Counted from the first letter of the stretch, positions 35,576 to 44,263 are shown. The stretch: 64,000 bases of DNA from an uncultured Lysobacteraceae bacterium (GCA_937897645.1 CALCNV010000101.1:1-64000), one strand, 5' to 3'. Numbers and translations are program-made. The notes: generated by a model not told the origin, from the sequence alone.

Positions 35576-36346
35576 CTACTTCGGTGCGAGCCGCACCGCG
35601 CCATCCAGGCGGATGGTTTCGCCATTGAGGTAGCGGTTCTGCAGGATGAAGGCGACGGTGTCCGCAAATTCTTCCGGCTTTCCGAGTCGGGCGGGGAAGG
35701 GAATGGATGCGCCGAGTGACTTCTGTACTTCCTCCGACATGCCATCGACCATCGGCGTCCAGAAGATGCCGGGTGCCACGGTCATCACGCGGATGCCGAA
35801 ACGCGACAGCTCGCGTGCCATCGGCAGGGTCATGCCGACCACGCCCCCCTTGGAGGCGGAGTATGCGGCTTGGCCAATCTGCCCTTCGTAGGCGGCGACA
35901 CTGGCGGTGCTGACGATGACGCCGCGTTCGCCGTCTTCACCGGCTTCGTTGTGCTGCATGAGGTTGGCAGCGGCTTTGGCCACGTTGAAGCTGCCCACCA
36001 GGTTGACCATGACCGTAGCCTGGAAGTTGGCCAGCGGCATCGGTGCTTCCTTGCCCAGCACGCGCCCTGCGCCCAGGATGCCTGCGCAGTTGATGGCGGC
36101 ATTCAATCCACCCATCGATGCCTTGGCGGCGGCCACGTTGGCGGTGACGCCGGCTTCGTCAGTGACATCGGTGCGGAAGTAGGTCGCGTTGCCTTCGCCA
36201 AGTGCCACGACCGCGGCGGCGCCCTTGTCGTCGTTGACGTCGAACAGGGCGACCTTGGCGCCGTGGGCGACCAGGTGCGTGGCCACGGCCAGGCCCAGGC
36301 CGGAGACGCCCCCGGTGATGACGGCGCGGGTGTTGGAAAGCTGCAT
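35576..36346 (-). CDS. SDR 3-hydroxyacyl-CoA dehydrogenase (HSD10-like)
   Basis: A 256-residue short-chain dehydrogenase. TGGVSGLGLA (11-20) binds NAD, and NCAG lies at 86-89. The catalytic Ser149, Tyr162 and Lys166 lie in STASVAAYEGQIGQAAYSASK. The C-terminal GMSEEVQKSLGASIPFPARLGKPEEFA resembles human HSD17B10/type II 3-hydroxyacyl-CoA dehydrogenases acting on short or branched acyl-CoAs (e.g. 2-methyl-3-hydroxybutyryl-CoA of isoleucine breakdown). Context beside leucine-degradation genes supports that reading. Confidence 0.85.
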   Translation of the reverse strand: MQLSNTRAVITGGVSGLGLAVATHLVAHGAKVALFDVNDDKGAAAVVALGEGNATYFRTDVTDEAGVTANVAAAKASMGGLNAAINCAGILGAGRVLGKEAPMPLANFQATVMVNLVGSFNVAKAAANLMQHNEAGEDGERGVIVSTASVAAYEGQIGQAAYSASKGGVVGMTLPMARELSRFGIRVMTVAPGIFWTPMVDGMSEEVQKSLGASIPFPARLGKPEEFADTVAFILQNRYLNGETIRLDGAVRLAPK

Positions 36347-36414
36347 GGCGGAATCCAGTGCTCGGGAGGCCGACATTTTACGTTAGGCCAAGCGCCGACG
36401 CCCGTGCCCAAGGC

Positions 36415-36482
36415 GTGGGAGCGACGTCAGTCGCGATGAAGCTTTACCGGTAAAGCCACATCGCGACTGACGTCGCTCCCAC
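36415..36482. repeat. GTGG-headed palindrome between SDR and GNAT genes
   Basis: GTGGGAGCGACGTCAGTCGC arm and complement with a loop that itself pairs (CTTTACCGGTAAAG). It is 68 bp and may end the upstream GNAT transcript on the minus strand. Confidence 0.8.
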
Positions 36483-36493
36483 GACGGCGGGAG

Positions 36494-36994
36494 TCAGTCC
36501 CGCAAATCCAGCAGATAGAACGTATTGCAGCCGCCATGCCCGGTGTCGCCGAGCGGGGCATCGATGCGGCGGAAGCCGCTGCGCTCGTACAGGCGCATGG
36601 CGGCGTCCATGCCGGACAGGGTTTCGAGGTAGCACTGGCTGAAACCAAATCCGCGCGCGGACTCAAGGCAGCGCTGCATCATCGCTGCGCCGGCACCCAT
36701 GCTGCGTGCTTCGGGAAGGAAATACATCTTGCGCAGTTCGCAGGTGCCGCCGTCGCCACTCACCAGAGGCGCTACGCCACCGCCGCCGACGACCACGCCG
36801 TCGCGTTCGATCACGAAATAGGCCGAGCGTGGCGCGGCATAGGCCTTGCTCATCCAGTCCACTTCCGGGTCGTTGATGGCGAAGCCGCTGCCGGTGGCGC
36901 CGAATTCGGGCATCACCGCGCGGATGATGCTGGCCATGGTCGCGTCGTCGCGCGCTTCGATCTGGCGCAACTGGTACGGCACTGGCTCAGGCAT
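36494..36994 (-). CDS. GNAT-family N-acetyltransferase
   Basis: A 166-residue GNAT domain. GGGGVAPLVSGDGGTCELRKMYFLPEARSMGAGAAMM contains strand beta4 and the acetyl-CoA pyrophosphate loop (R/Q-x-x-G-x-G/A variant ARSMGAG). The C-terminal MRLYERSGFRRID is the usual motif B. Acceptor is unknown. The start overlaps the end of the GGDEF-EAL gene by 8 nt, so translation is coupled. Confidence 0.85.
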   Translation of the reverse strand: MPEPVPYQLRQIEARDDATMASIIRAVMPEFGATGSGFAINDPEVDWMSKAYAAPRSAYFVIERDGVVVGGGGVAPLVSGDGGTCELRKMYFLPEARSMGAGAAMMQRCLESARGFGFSQCYLETLSGMDAAMRLYERSGFRRIDAPLGDTGHGGCNTFYLLDLRD

Positions 36995-39596
36995 TGGACA
37001 CGCGGTCCTCACGCGCCCGCAGGCGGCTGGCGAATTCATCGGGCGACAGGCCTGGTGCGAACAGGAAGCCCTGTCCCACGGGCACGCCCAGCTGCAGCAG
37101 GAACTGGCGCTGCGCTTCCGTTTCCACGCCTTCGGCAACCAGTCCTAGGCCGAGGCTGCGTGCAATCGCGGACACGGCCTGGCACACGGCGACGTCGGAG
37201 CGGTTATTGGGCACGCCTTCCGTGAACAACTGGCTGATCTTCAAGCCATGGATGGGCAGTCGGCGCAGGTAGTTGAGTGCACTGTAGCCTTCGCCGAAAT
37301 CGTCGATGGTCAGCACGACGCCCAACGCGCGCAGTTCGGCGAAGGTCTTCAGCGTGGCGGGTGCATCCTCGATCAGCACGCGCTCGGTAAACTCCAGTTC
37401 CAGCGCGGAACCCGGCAGTTCGAACTCCGCGAGCACGGCACGCACGTTCTCGGCCAGGTCGTCGCCGGCGAACTGGCGGTACGACACATTCACCGCGACG
37501 CGCACGATGCCCAGGCCCATGTCCTGCCACGCGCGCACCTGCTTGCAGGCTTCACGCAACACCCAGTTGCCGATGCGCACGATGTCGCCTGTGGTCTCGG
37601 CGTGGCTGATGAACAGGTCGGGCCGCAGTTCGCCCAACTGGTGGTTCTGCCAGCGGATCAGTGCTTCCGCGGCGACGATGCGGCCACGACGCAAATCCAC
37701 CTGCGGCTGGTAGACCAGGCGGAATTCCTGGTTGTCCACGGCGCGGCGCAGCTGCGTTTCGATCTGCAGGCGGTCCTGCTGCCGGCGCGCCAGTTCCGGA
37801 GTGAAGGCCTGCCATGCGTTGCGCGAACGATGCTTGCTGTCGTACATCGCGATGTCGGCGCTCTGGATCAGCTGCTGTGGACGCAGTCCGTCGGCAGGAG
37901 CACGCGCGATGCCTATGCTGGCGGTGATGGCGAATTCGTCTTTGTCGAAACGGAACGAGTCGGCGAATGCCGCCAGCACCGCATCGGCCAAGTGCTCGGG
38001 TTGTTCGTGATTGCCGCTGGTGTCGCATACCACGAGGAATTCATCGCCGCCGAAACGCGCCACCATCCCTTCCGTGCCAACCGCGCCCAGGATGCGTGCG
38101 GCGGCCTGCATCAGCAATTCGTCGCCCGCGCTGTGGCCCAGCACGTCGTTGACGGTCTTGAAGCGGTCCAGGTCGATATACAGCAGCGCCACCTGCGAGT
38201 GCGACGGATCGGCCAGCCTGGTACCCAGTTCGTTCAGTACCGCGTCGCGGTTCATCAGGCCGGTCAAGGGATCGGTGCGCGCCTGGATGCGCAGGGTTTC
38301 CTCTGCACGTTTGTCTTGCGAGATGTCCTGGAGGGTGCCGGCGATGCGCGAAGAGGTCGGGTCGCTTGCTTCGGCTTCGCCGATGACGCGTATCCAGAAC
38401 GGGTGGCCGTCCATGCGGCAGCCCTGCAACTCGAGGTCGAAGCCCCCACCGCCTGCCACCACTTTTTCCAGCGCGCCACGGAAGCGACGACGGTCGACCT
38501 CACGCAGGCTGGCCAGCATCGCATCGATATCCTCGGGTGCCTGCGGCGTTCCCAGGATGCGTACGGCCTCATCGGTCAGGTACACGCGGTCACGCCCGGC
38601 ATCCCATTCCCATCCGCCGATGTGGGCCAGTGACTGGGCACGGTCGAACAGGGTGCTGTCGCGTTTGAGCGCGGTCACGTCACTGAAGATGGAGGTGACC
38701 TGGGCAGGCTTGTCGCCGCCGGCCGCGAACTGCGGGACCGAGGTGACGGTCAGCCACACCAGGTGCTTGTGCTCGCGGTGGTACAGGCCCATCAACACGC
38801 TTTCCACGACCTGGCCGGTGGCGAGCGCGCGGTGCGCAGGCAGCATGTCGGCGTGCATCTCCTGTCCGCGCTGGTCGACCACGCGCCATCGATCGAGTTG
38901 CAGCTCGTCGGAAAGCTTCTTGCCGTCGCCGACGCCGAAGATGCGCATCGCGGCGCGGTTGCCATAGATGATCTGGCGCGCGTCGTTCTGCACCACGATG
39001 CCCTTGTCGATGACTTCCATCAGTTCGCGGTAACGCAACTCAGCCTCGTGGCGACCGCTCAGGTCGCGGGCCACGGCGACCAGGCTCTTGCGTCCGTCGA
39101 ACACGAAATTCGCGGAATGCACTTCCACCGGGAAGCGGGTGCCGTCGCCACGCATGTTGGTGACTTCGATCACGTAGGTTTCGCCGCGGTTGAGCGTTTC
39201 CCACACCGGACCCATGTGGTCGTGGGGAAGCTCGGGATTCAACACGTTGATGTTCTGGCCGACGATCTCTTCGCGTGGCCGCTTGTAGGCCGCCATGCCG
39301 GCCTTGTTGAGATCCAGCACGGTGCCGTCTTCGGCCAGCACGCTCACGGGATCGGGGACTGCGTCGAACAGCGCGCGGTAGCGCAACAGCGCCCAGTCCC
39401 TTTCCGCAATCGCGTTGCGCAGGGCGTGGAGTGAATCCGCGACCAGTTGCCGTGCTTCTTCATTGCCCAGCGCCTTGCCGGCCGCGGCCTGCAAGGAGGC
39501 CAGCGTTGCCACCAGCGCCTCGCGGGTCGCCGCGGTAGGCACGTCGCCGATGCCAGCGCCGGGCGAGCCGGAGTCCACTGGGGCGTGTTCGCTCAT
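36987..39596 (-). CDS. PAS-GGDEF-EAL c-di-GMP signalling protein
   Basis: An 869-residue soluble protein. Three PAS domains (about 70-185, 190-310, 315-432) precede a GGDEF domain (GGDEF 516-520) and an EAL domain (EALIRW from 644). The cyclase motif is intact but no RxxD inhibitory site precedes it. The EAL side keeps E644, Asn in NVSYRQF, FTER, DDFGEGYSAL, LKIS Lys, VAEGVE and GQGF, so phosphodiesterase activity is expected. The KxD position reads KIS. No membrane segment is visible. The start overlaps the hmgL stop (ATGA), placing a second-messenger enzyme within the leucine-degradation operon. Confidence 0.93.
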   Translation of the reverse strand: MSEHAPVDSGSPGAGIGDVPTAATREALVATLASLQAAAGKALGNEEARQLVADSLHALRNAIAERDWALLRYRALFDAVPDPVSVLAEDGTVLDLNKAGMAAYKRPREEIVGQNINVLNPELPHDHMGPVWETLNRGETYVIEVTNMRGDGTRFPVEVHSANFVFDGRKSLVAVARDLSGRHEAELRYRELMEVIDKGIVVQNDARQIIYGNRAAMRIFGVGDGKKLSDELQLDRWRVVDQRGQEMHADMLPAHRALATGQVVESVLMGLYHREHKHLVWLTVTSVPQFAAGGDKPAQVTSIFSDVTALKRDSTLFDRAQSLAHIGGWEWDAGRDRVYLTDEAVRILGTPQAPEDIDAMLASLREVDRRRFRGALEKVVAGGGGFDLELQGCRMDGHPFWIRVIGEAEASDPTSSRIAGTLQDISQDKRAEETLRIQARTDPLTGLMNRDAVLNELGTRLADPSHSQVALLYIDLDRFKTVNDVLGHSAGDELLMQAAARILGAVGTEGMVARFGGDEFLVVCDTSGNHEQPEHLADAVLAAFADSFRFDKDEFAITASIGIARAPADGLRPQQLIQSADIAMYDSKHRSRNAWQAFTPELARRQQDRLQIETQLRRAVDNQEFRLVYQPQVDLRRGRIVAAEALIRWQNHQLGELRPDLFISHAETTGDIVRIGNWVLREACKQVRAWQDMGLGIVRVAVNVSYRQFAGDDLAENVRAVLAEFELPGSALELEFTERVLIEDAPATLKTFAELRALGVVLTIDDFGEGYSALNYLRRLPIHGLKISQLFTEGVPNNRSDVAVCQAVSAIARSLGLGLVAEGVETEAQRQFLLQLGVPVGQGFLFAPGLSPDEFASRLRAREDRVSNA

Positions 39597-40489
39597 GGGC
39601 CCGACCGTGCCCGCGTCACCTTGCTGCCGGTCTCGCGACCCAGCAGCGCGGCCAGCCAGCGGCCGGTCTCGCTGAGCGTGTCCAGGTCGATCCCGGTGTG
39701 CATGCCCAGTCCGTGTAGAAGGTAGACCACGTCCTCGCTGGCCACGTTGCCGCTGGCGCCCTTGGCGTACGGACAGCCACCGGTGCCGGATACCGCGGAG
39801 TCCACCACCGCCACGCCTTCCTCCAGGCACGCGAGGATATTGGCCAGGGCCTGGCCGTAGGTGTCGTGGAAGTGCACGGCGAGGGCGGGCATGGGGACTT
39901 CGCTGGCAACCGCCTTGAGCATTGCACGGGCCTTGTGGGGGGTGCCTGCACCGATGGTATCGCCCAGCGAGATTTCGTAACAGCCCAGCGCATGCAGCCG
40001 TGAGGCGACGCGAACCACGTCGGCCACCGGTACGTCACCCTGGTAGGGGCAGCCGAGTACGGTGGACACGTAGCCGCGCACTTTCAGTCCGTCCGCGCGG
40101 GCGCGGTACAGCACCGGGCGGAAGCGTTCGATCGATTCGTCGATGCTGGCGTTGATGTTCTTCTGGTTGAAGGCCTCGGAAGCGGCGGTGAACACGGCCA
40201 CCTCGCGCGCGCCGGCTTCGAGTGCGCGCTCGTAGCCTTTCTCGTTGGGTACCAGCACGGGATAACTGATGCCCGGCATCTTCTCGATGGCGGTGAAGAC
40301 TTCCGTGGCGTCGGCCAGTTGCGGAATCCATTTCGGGCTGACGAAACTGGTGGCCTCGATGCTGCGCAGCCCGGTGCGCGACAGGCGGTTGACCAGTTCG
40401 ATCTTGTCGGCGGTGTCGATGATCGTCTTTTCGTTCTGCAGGCCGTCACGTGGGCCGACTTCCACCAGTCGCACGAAAGCTCCGCTCAT
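39593..40489 (-). CDS. Hydroxymethylglutaryl-CoA lyase
   Basis: A 298-residue DRE-TIM metallolyase splitting HMG-CoA to acetoacetate and acetyl-CoA, the last specific step of leucine breakdown. VEVGPRDGLQNEK is the metal-binding N-terminal motif, and GDTIGAGTPHKA a substrate loop. VHFHDTYGQALAN carries two metal histidines, and SGTGGCPYAKGASGNVASED contains the catalytic flexible-loop Cys. Start overlaps the MCC alpha stop. Corresponds to liuE/mvaB/hmgL in various schemes. Confidence 0.96.
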   Translation of the reverse strand: MSGAFVRLVEVGPRDGLQNEKTIIDTADKIELVNRLSRTGLRSIEATSFVSPKWIPQLADATEVFTAIEKMPGISYPVLVPNEKGYERALEAGAREVAVFTAASEAFNQKNINASIDESIERFRPVLYRARADGLKVRGYVSTVLGCPYQGDVPVADVVRVASRLHALGCYEISLGDTIGAGTPHKARAMLKAVASEVPMPALAVHFHDTYGQALANILACLEEGVAVVDSAVSGTGGCPYAKGASGNVASEDVVYLLHGLGMHTGIDLDTLSETGRWLAALLGRETGSKVTRARSGP

Positions 40490-42486
40490 TCAATCGGCTC
40501 CAGTGCCGCCAGCACGGCGTCCGCCTCGACGAAATCACCGGCCGCGGCGCGCAGTTCGGCCACGACGCCGTCGCGCGGTGACTTGATCGCCAATTCCATC
40601 TTCATCGCTTCCAGCACCGCCAGCTCCTGCCCTGCGACCACGGATTCCCCTACCTTCACCTTGACCAGGACCACGCGCCCCGGCATCGGCGCCACGATGC
40701 GGCCATTGCCACCAGATTCGGTGGAGCCGGCGTGCCGGTACTTCGACACCGCCGCCAGTCCAAGCCGCTGTTCGCCATCGTGCACGGTGACGTACTGCGC
40801 GGCGTGGCGCACGCTGAAACGTCGTGCCTGTTGATCCAAACGCAGGCTGAGCACATCCGCGGACAGGCGGGCGCCCTGCACGAGGTACTGGCTGCCCTGC
40901 CATGCGATGCGGTAATCACCGCCCGCGCCCTGCGCAAGCAGTTCGATGTCCTGGCCGCGATGCAGGAAGGCGAGGGGTCGGCTGCCGGCATGGCCCAGCC
41001 GCCAGCCGTCGGCGGTCGCCCAGGGCGAGTACGGATCGTGCGTGCCGGTAGCGGCACGGCGCGCCTCCGATTCCTGCACGAGCAGCGTGGCGGTGGCGGC
41101 AGCGATAAGCAGTGCGGGATCCAATGCATGCGCGGGCATGAACTCGTCGAGGTGCCGATCTAGGTAGCCGGTGTCGATGCTGGCCCCGACGATGGCGGAG
41201 TGGCGCACCAGTCGCTCCAGGAAATCGATGTTGGATTTGGGTCCGACGATCTCGCAATCGGCCAGTGCATCGCGCAGGCGGGCGAGGGCGCTGCTACGGT
41301 CGTGGTCCCAGACGATCAGCTTGGCGATCATGGGGTCGTAGAAGATGCTGACCGTGTCGCCTTCGACCACGCCGGAATCGATGCGGACCTGGGTAGAGGG
41401 TGTTGGCAGCCGCAAGGTTTCCAGGGTGCCGGAACCGGGCAGGAAGCCGGCTTCGGGATCTTCGGCATACAGGCGCACTTCCATGGCATGGCCATGTTGC
41501 GGAACCTGTTGCTGGGTGACCGGCAGCGGGTCGCCGGATGCAATGCGTAGCTGCCATTCCACCAGGTCCAGGCCGGTGGTCAGTTCGGTGACCGGATGCT
41601 CCACCTGCAGACGCGTGTTGATCTCCATGAAATAGAACGCGCCATCGGGGTCGACGATGAACTCCACCGTGCCCGCATTCACGTAGTCGATGGCATGCGC
41701 CGCCTTGACCGCGGCACCGCCCATCGCGGCGCGCAATTCCGGCGTGAGGAAAGGCGAGGGCGATTCCTCCAGCACTTTCTGGTAGCGCCGCTGTGCGGAG
41801 CACTCACGCTCGTTGAGGTGGATGGCGTTGCCGTGGGTATCGCCGAATACCTGGATCTCGATGTGTCGCGGTGACTGCACGTAGCGTTCCAGCAGCACAC
41901 GGTCACGGCCGAAGGCATTGGCGGCTTCGCGCTGGCAGCTTTCCAGCTGGGCGATGAAGTCGTCCAGCCGATGCACGATGCGCATGCCCTTGCCGCCGCC
42001 ACCATGCGCGGCCTTGATCATCAGCGGGAAACCGATCTTCGCCGCTTCGCGTGAGAGCACGTTGGGCGACTGGTCGTCGCCGGTATAGCCGGGAACCACG
42101 GGCACGCCCGCGGCCAGCATCAGGTCCTTGGCGCCGGCCTTGCTGCCCATCTTGCGCATGGAGGCGGCGCTGGGGCCGATGAAAGTGATGCCTGCGTGCT
42201 CCACCGCTTCGGCGAAATCAGCGTTTTCAGACAGGAACCCGTAACCCGGATGGATGGCCTGCGCGCCGCTGCGTTTCGCGACTTCCAGTATCACGTCGCC
42301 ACGCAGGTAGCTGTCTGCTGGCCGTGGCCCACCGATGGGCCAGGCTTCATCCGCCTGGCGTACATGTTGCGCATCGGCGTCGGCGTCCGAGTACACGGCG
42401 ACCGTGCGGATGCCCAGCCTGCGGCAGGTACGAATGACGCGGCAGGCGATTTCGCCGCGGTTGGCGATGAGGATTTTATTGAACAC
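40486..42486 (-). CDS. liuD: Methylcrotonyl-CoA carboxylase, biotin-carrying alpha subunit
   Basis: A 666-residue biotin carboxylase/BCCP fusion. The ATP-grasp biotin carboxylase spans about 1-450 (KILIANRGEIACRVIRT; GGGGKGMRIV; MEINTRLQVEHPVTE). A BT-linker region follows. The BCCP domain has the biotin Lys629 in EAMKM. With the beta subunit at 47.9-49.5 kb it forms MCC, carboxylating 3-methylcrotonyl-CoA. Start is GTG (VFNKILIANRG). Its upstream GGGGAGGG sequence belongs to the end of the DUF559 cassette, so the insertion may supply its ribosome site. Acetyl- or propionyl-CoA carboxylase would be alternatives by sequence alone; context favours MCC. Confidence 0.93.
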   Translation of the reverse strand: MFNKILIANRGEIACRVIRTCRRLGIRTVAVYSDADADAQHVRQADEAWPIGGPRPADSYLRGDVILEVAKRSGAQAIHPGYGFLSENADFAEAVEHAGITFIGPSAASMRKMGSKAGAKDLMLAAGVPVVPGYTGDDQSPNVLSREAAKIGFPLMIKAAHGGGGKGMRIVHRLDDFIAQLESCQREAANAFGRDRVLLERYVQSPRHIEIQVFGDTHGNAIHLNERECSAQRRYQKVLEESPSPFLTPELRAAMGGAAVKAAHAIDYVNAGTVEFIVDPDGAFYFMEINTRLQVEHPVTELTTGLDLVEWQLRIASGDPLPVTQQQVPQHGHAMEVRLYAEDPEAGFLPGSGTLETLRLPTPSTQVRIDSGVVEGDTVSIFYDPMIAKLIVWDHDRSSALARLRDALADCEIVGPKSNIDFLERLVRHSAIVGASIDTGYLDRHLDEFMPAHALDPALLIAAATATLLVQESEARRAATGTHDPYSPWATADGWRLGHAGSRPLAFLHRGQDIELLAQGAGGDYRIAWQGSQYLVQGARLSADVLSLRLDQQARRFSVRHAAQYVTVHDGEQRLGLAAVSKYRHAGSTESGGNGRIVAPMPGRVVLVKVKVGESVVAGQELAVLEAMKMELAIKSPRDGVVAELRAAAGDFVEADAVLAALEPIE

Positions 42487-42491
42487 GGTTT

Positions 42492-42893
42492 CTAGCCCTC
42501 CCCTTCAAGGGGAGGGTTGGGAGGGGATGGTGTTGCTTGCAGTGACAGCGTATTCAGGATCACTTCTACCACTCCCTCGATGTTGTCGAACACTTCGTTA
42601 TTCCAGAACCGTAGCACTCTGAACCCTGATCGCTCGAGGTTGCGAGTTCGCAGAGTGTCGTAAGGAACGTTGTCTGCATGTTGTCCGCCATCGAGTTCGA
42701 TCACTATCTTCCTTTCCAAGCAGGCGAAATCCAGTATGTAGTCACCATAAGGATGCTGCCTCCGGAACTTGCAGTTATCCATCTGGCGTCCGCGCAGGTA
42801 TTGCCATAGTTGCCGTTCTGCATCAGTTGCCGAATTACGCAGTTCCCTCTGTAACTTCATCCCGGCTATTTTTGTGTTGGTCTGTCCTTGCAT
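42492..42893 (-). CDS. DUF559 (Vsr/PD-(D/E)xK-like) protein carried by repeat cassette
   Basis: A 133-residue protein (122 if started at the second ATG). The DUF559 core runs ELRNSATDAERQLWQYLRGRQ, FRRQHPYGDYILDFACLERKIVIELDGGQH, then FRVLRFWNNEVFDNIEGV. The D...E-x-D-G-x-Q-H residues fit the restriction-endonuclease-like fold shared with Vsr. The last 14 codons (ATPSPPNPPLEGEG) are read from the left inverted repeat itself, and the stop lies just outside it. Family function is unproven. A nicking or homing role in moving the cassette is inference. Confidence 0.85.
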   Translation of the reverse strand: MQGQTNTKIAGMKLQRELRNSATDAERQLWQYLRGRQMDNCKFRRQHPYGDYILDFACLERKIVIELDGGQHADNVPYDTLRTRNLERSGFRVLRFWNNEVFDNIEGVVEVILNTLSLQATPSPPNPPLEGEG

Positions 42894-42967
42894 GGCTTGT
42901 CGTTCCGTCACCGCTGTCTTTCCTGCCCGACACCATCCCCTCCCAACCCTCCCCTTGAAGGGGAGGG
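42496..42967. mobile_element. 472-bp cassette: DUF559 gene between 37-bp perfect inverted repeats
   Basis: The left end (42496-42532) and right end (42931-42967) are exact 37-bp reverse complements. Each contains the nested palindrome CCCTCCCCTT/AAGGGGAGGG next to a CCATCCCCTCCCAACC segment. The cassette contains only the DUF559 gene. It sits between the VOC gene and MCC alpha in a tightly packed operon, 9 bp upstream of the MCC alpha GTG. No target duplication is obvious. Confidence 0.85.
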
Positions 42968-42975
42968 GTAAAGCT

Positions 42976-43362
42976 TCATTCCGGGAGATGGCACACCGCC
43001 TCGATGTTGTGCCCATCCGGGTCGAGGATGAAGGCGCCGTAGTAGTGGTCGTGGTAATGCGGGCGCAGGCCGGGTGCGCCGTTGTCGCGGGCACCGGCGG
43101 CGAGTGCGGCGCGGTGGAACGCATCCACGTTGGCGCGGCTGGTGGTGGCAAAGGCGACATGGGTATGTTCGCCGGGAGCACCATCGTCGCCGAACCAGAA
43201 ATACGGTTTGCCTTCGCTGCCGAAACCTGCGGCTGATCCATTGCCAGTCATTTCCGGAGTCACTTCCATGACCAGGCCGATACCCAGCGGTGCCAGCGCC
43301 TGCAGGTAGAACGCCTTGCTGCGGGCGTAGTCGGAAACGGGAATGCCTACGTGATCGAGCAT
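42976..43362 (-). CDS. VOC/glyoxalase-family protein
   Basis: A 128-residue vicinal-oxygen-chelate protein. It opens with LDHVGIPVSDYARSKAFY (first metal His) and has HTHVAFATTSRANVDAFH and YYGAFILDPDGHNIEAVCH. This pattern is typical of uncharacterised VOC proteins annotated as glyoxalase/bleomycin resistance. It begins 4 nt after the methylglutaconyl-CoA hydratase stop, so it is in the same operon. A role on a leucine-pathway intermediate is possible but unproven. Confidence 0.9.
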   Translation of the reverse strand: MLDHVGIPVSDYARSKAFYLQALAPLGIGLVMEVTPEMTGNGSAAGFGSEGKPYFWFGDDGAPGEHTHVAFATTSRANVDAFHRAALAAGARDNGAPGLRPHYHDHYYGAFILDPDGHNIEAVCHLPE

Positions 43363-43366
43363 GGGA

Positions 43367-44155
43367 TTACTCCTTGGCGGCCCAGGCGGGCGGGCGTTTG
43401 TCGAGGAAGGCCGAAAGGCCTTCCTGGCCTTCCGGCGAAGTGCGCAGGCGTGCGATCAGTGCGGCGTTGGCCTGGTCTTGCCTGTGCCCATCCGGCTCGG
43501 CCACGACACTGGCCACCAGTGATTTGGCGCCTGCGGCTGCCAAGGGTCCTGCTTTGAGCAGCAGTTCCACCTGGCGTTGCACGGCGGCATCCAGCTCTTC
43601 CATGGCGATTACCTGGTGCAGCAGGCCGATCTGCAGGGCAGTGGCGGCGTCGAAAAGTTCGGCCGTGGCGAACCAGCGCCGCGCCTGGCGCGTGCCGATC
43701 GAGGCAATGACGTAAGGCGAGATCACCGCAGGCAACAGGCCAAGCTTGCTTTCGGTCAAGCCGAACTTCGCCTCCGGCACGCCGATGGCGATGTCGCAGC
43801 ACGCGATCAGGCCGACGCCACCGCCGAACGCCGCGCCATGCACCCGGGCGATGGTGGGCTTGGGCAGTTCGTCCAGGGTGCGCATCAGGCGGGCGAGGGC
43901 GAGTGAGTCCTCGCGGTTTTCGGCCTCGCTGGCCGCGGCCATGCCGCGCATCCAGTTCAGGTCGGCGCCGGCGGAAAATGACGCCCCGGCACCTTCCAGC
44001 ACGACCACGCGAACGTCCGGATCGAGGCCGGCCGCTTCCAGCGCCGTGGTCAATCGGGCGATCAATCCGGCATCGAAGGCGTTGTGCAGGGTGGGCCTGT
44101 TCAAGCGCAGGCGCAGGGTGGCGCCTTCCCGTAGCGGTTCCAGCATGTCCGACAT
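43367..44155 (-). CDS. liuC: Methylglutaconyl-CoA hydratase (crotonase family)
   Basis: A 262-residue enoyl-CoA hydratase family enzyme. FSAGADLNWMRGMA is the first oxyanion loop. HGAAFGGGVGLIACCDIAIGV carries the second oxyanion Gly. FGLTESKLGLLPAVISPYV has the catalytic Glu region, and the ADLNWM pattern is typical of AUH/methylglutaconyl-CoA hydratases. It makes HMG-CoA from 3-methylglutaconyl-CoA. MSDMLEPL was chosen as start; a longer GTG frame would overlap feoA. It is divergent from feoAB. Confidence 0.9.
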   Translation of the reverse strand: MSDMLEPLREGATLRLRLNRPTLHNAFDAGLIARLTTALEAAGLDPDVRVVVLEGAGASFSAGADLNWMRGMAAASEAENREDSLALARLMRTLDELPKPTIARVHGAAFGGGVGLIACCDIAIGVPEAKFGLTESKLGLLPAVISPYVIASIGTRQARRWFATAELFDAATALQIGLLHQVIAMEELDAAVQRQVELLLKAGPLAAAGAKSLVASVVAEPDGHRQDQANAALIARLRTSPEGQEGLSAFLDKRPPAWAAKE

Positions 44156-44232
44156 CACAACCCTTCCCGGCAGCGAGGCTGAATCATAGCCGGTCGACCC
44201 GGACCACCGTGCGTGCGGCGCAGCGATGATAG

Positions 44233-44251
44233 AATGAGAACAATTCCTATT
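44233..44251 (+). promoter_or_regulatory. Predicted Fur box upstream of feoA
   Basis: AATGAGAACAATTCCTATT matches the 19-bp AATGATAATCATTATCATT-type Fur consensus at 13 positions. It directly follows a -10-like TAGAAT (44230-44235) and ends 12 bp before the feoA GTG. That fits iron-dependent repression of the ferrous-iron uptake genes. Confidence 0.65.
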
Positions 44252-44263
44252 TGAGCGCAACAC

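Noticed and set aside
37248..38633. 461-codon plus-strand frame opposite the PAS-GGDEF-EAL gene
   Set aside because: Antisense shadow in high-GC DNA; low-complexity His/Gln/Ala-rich translation without recognisable domains.
42894..43241. Long N-terminal extension of the DUF559 frame into the VOC gene
   Set aside because: The extra part is antisense-like low-complexity Thr/Pro sequence in another frame of the VOC gene and crosses the right inverted repeat.
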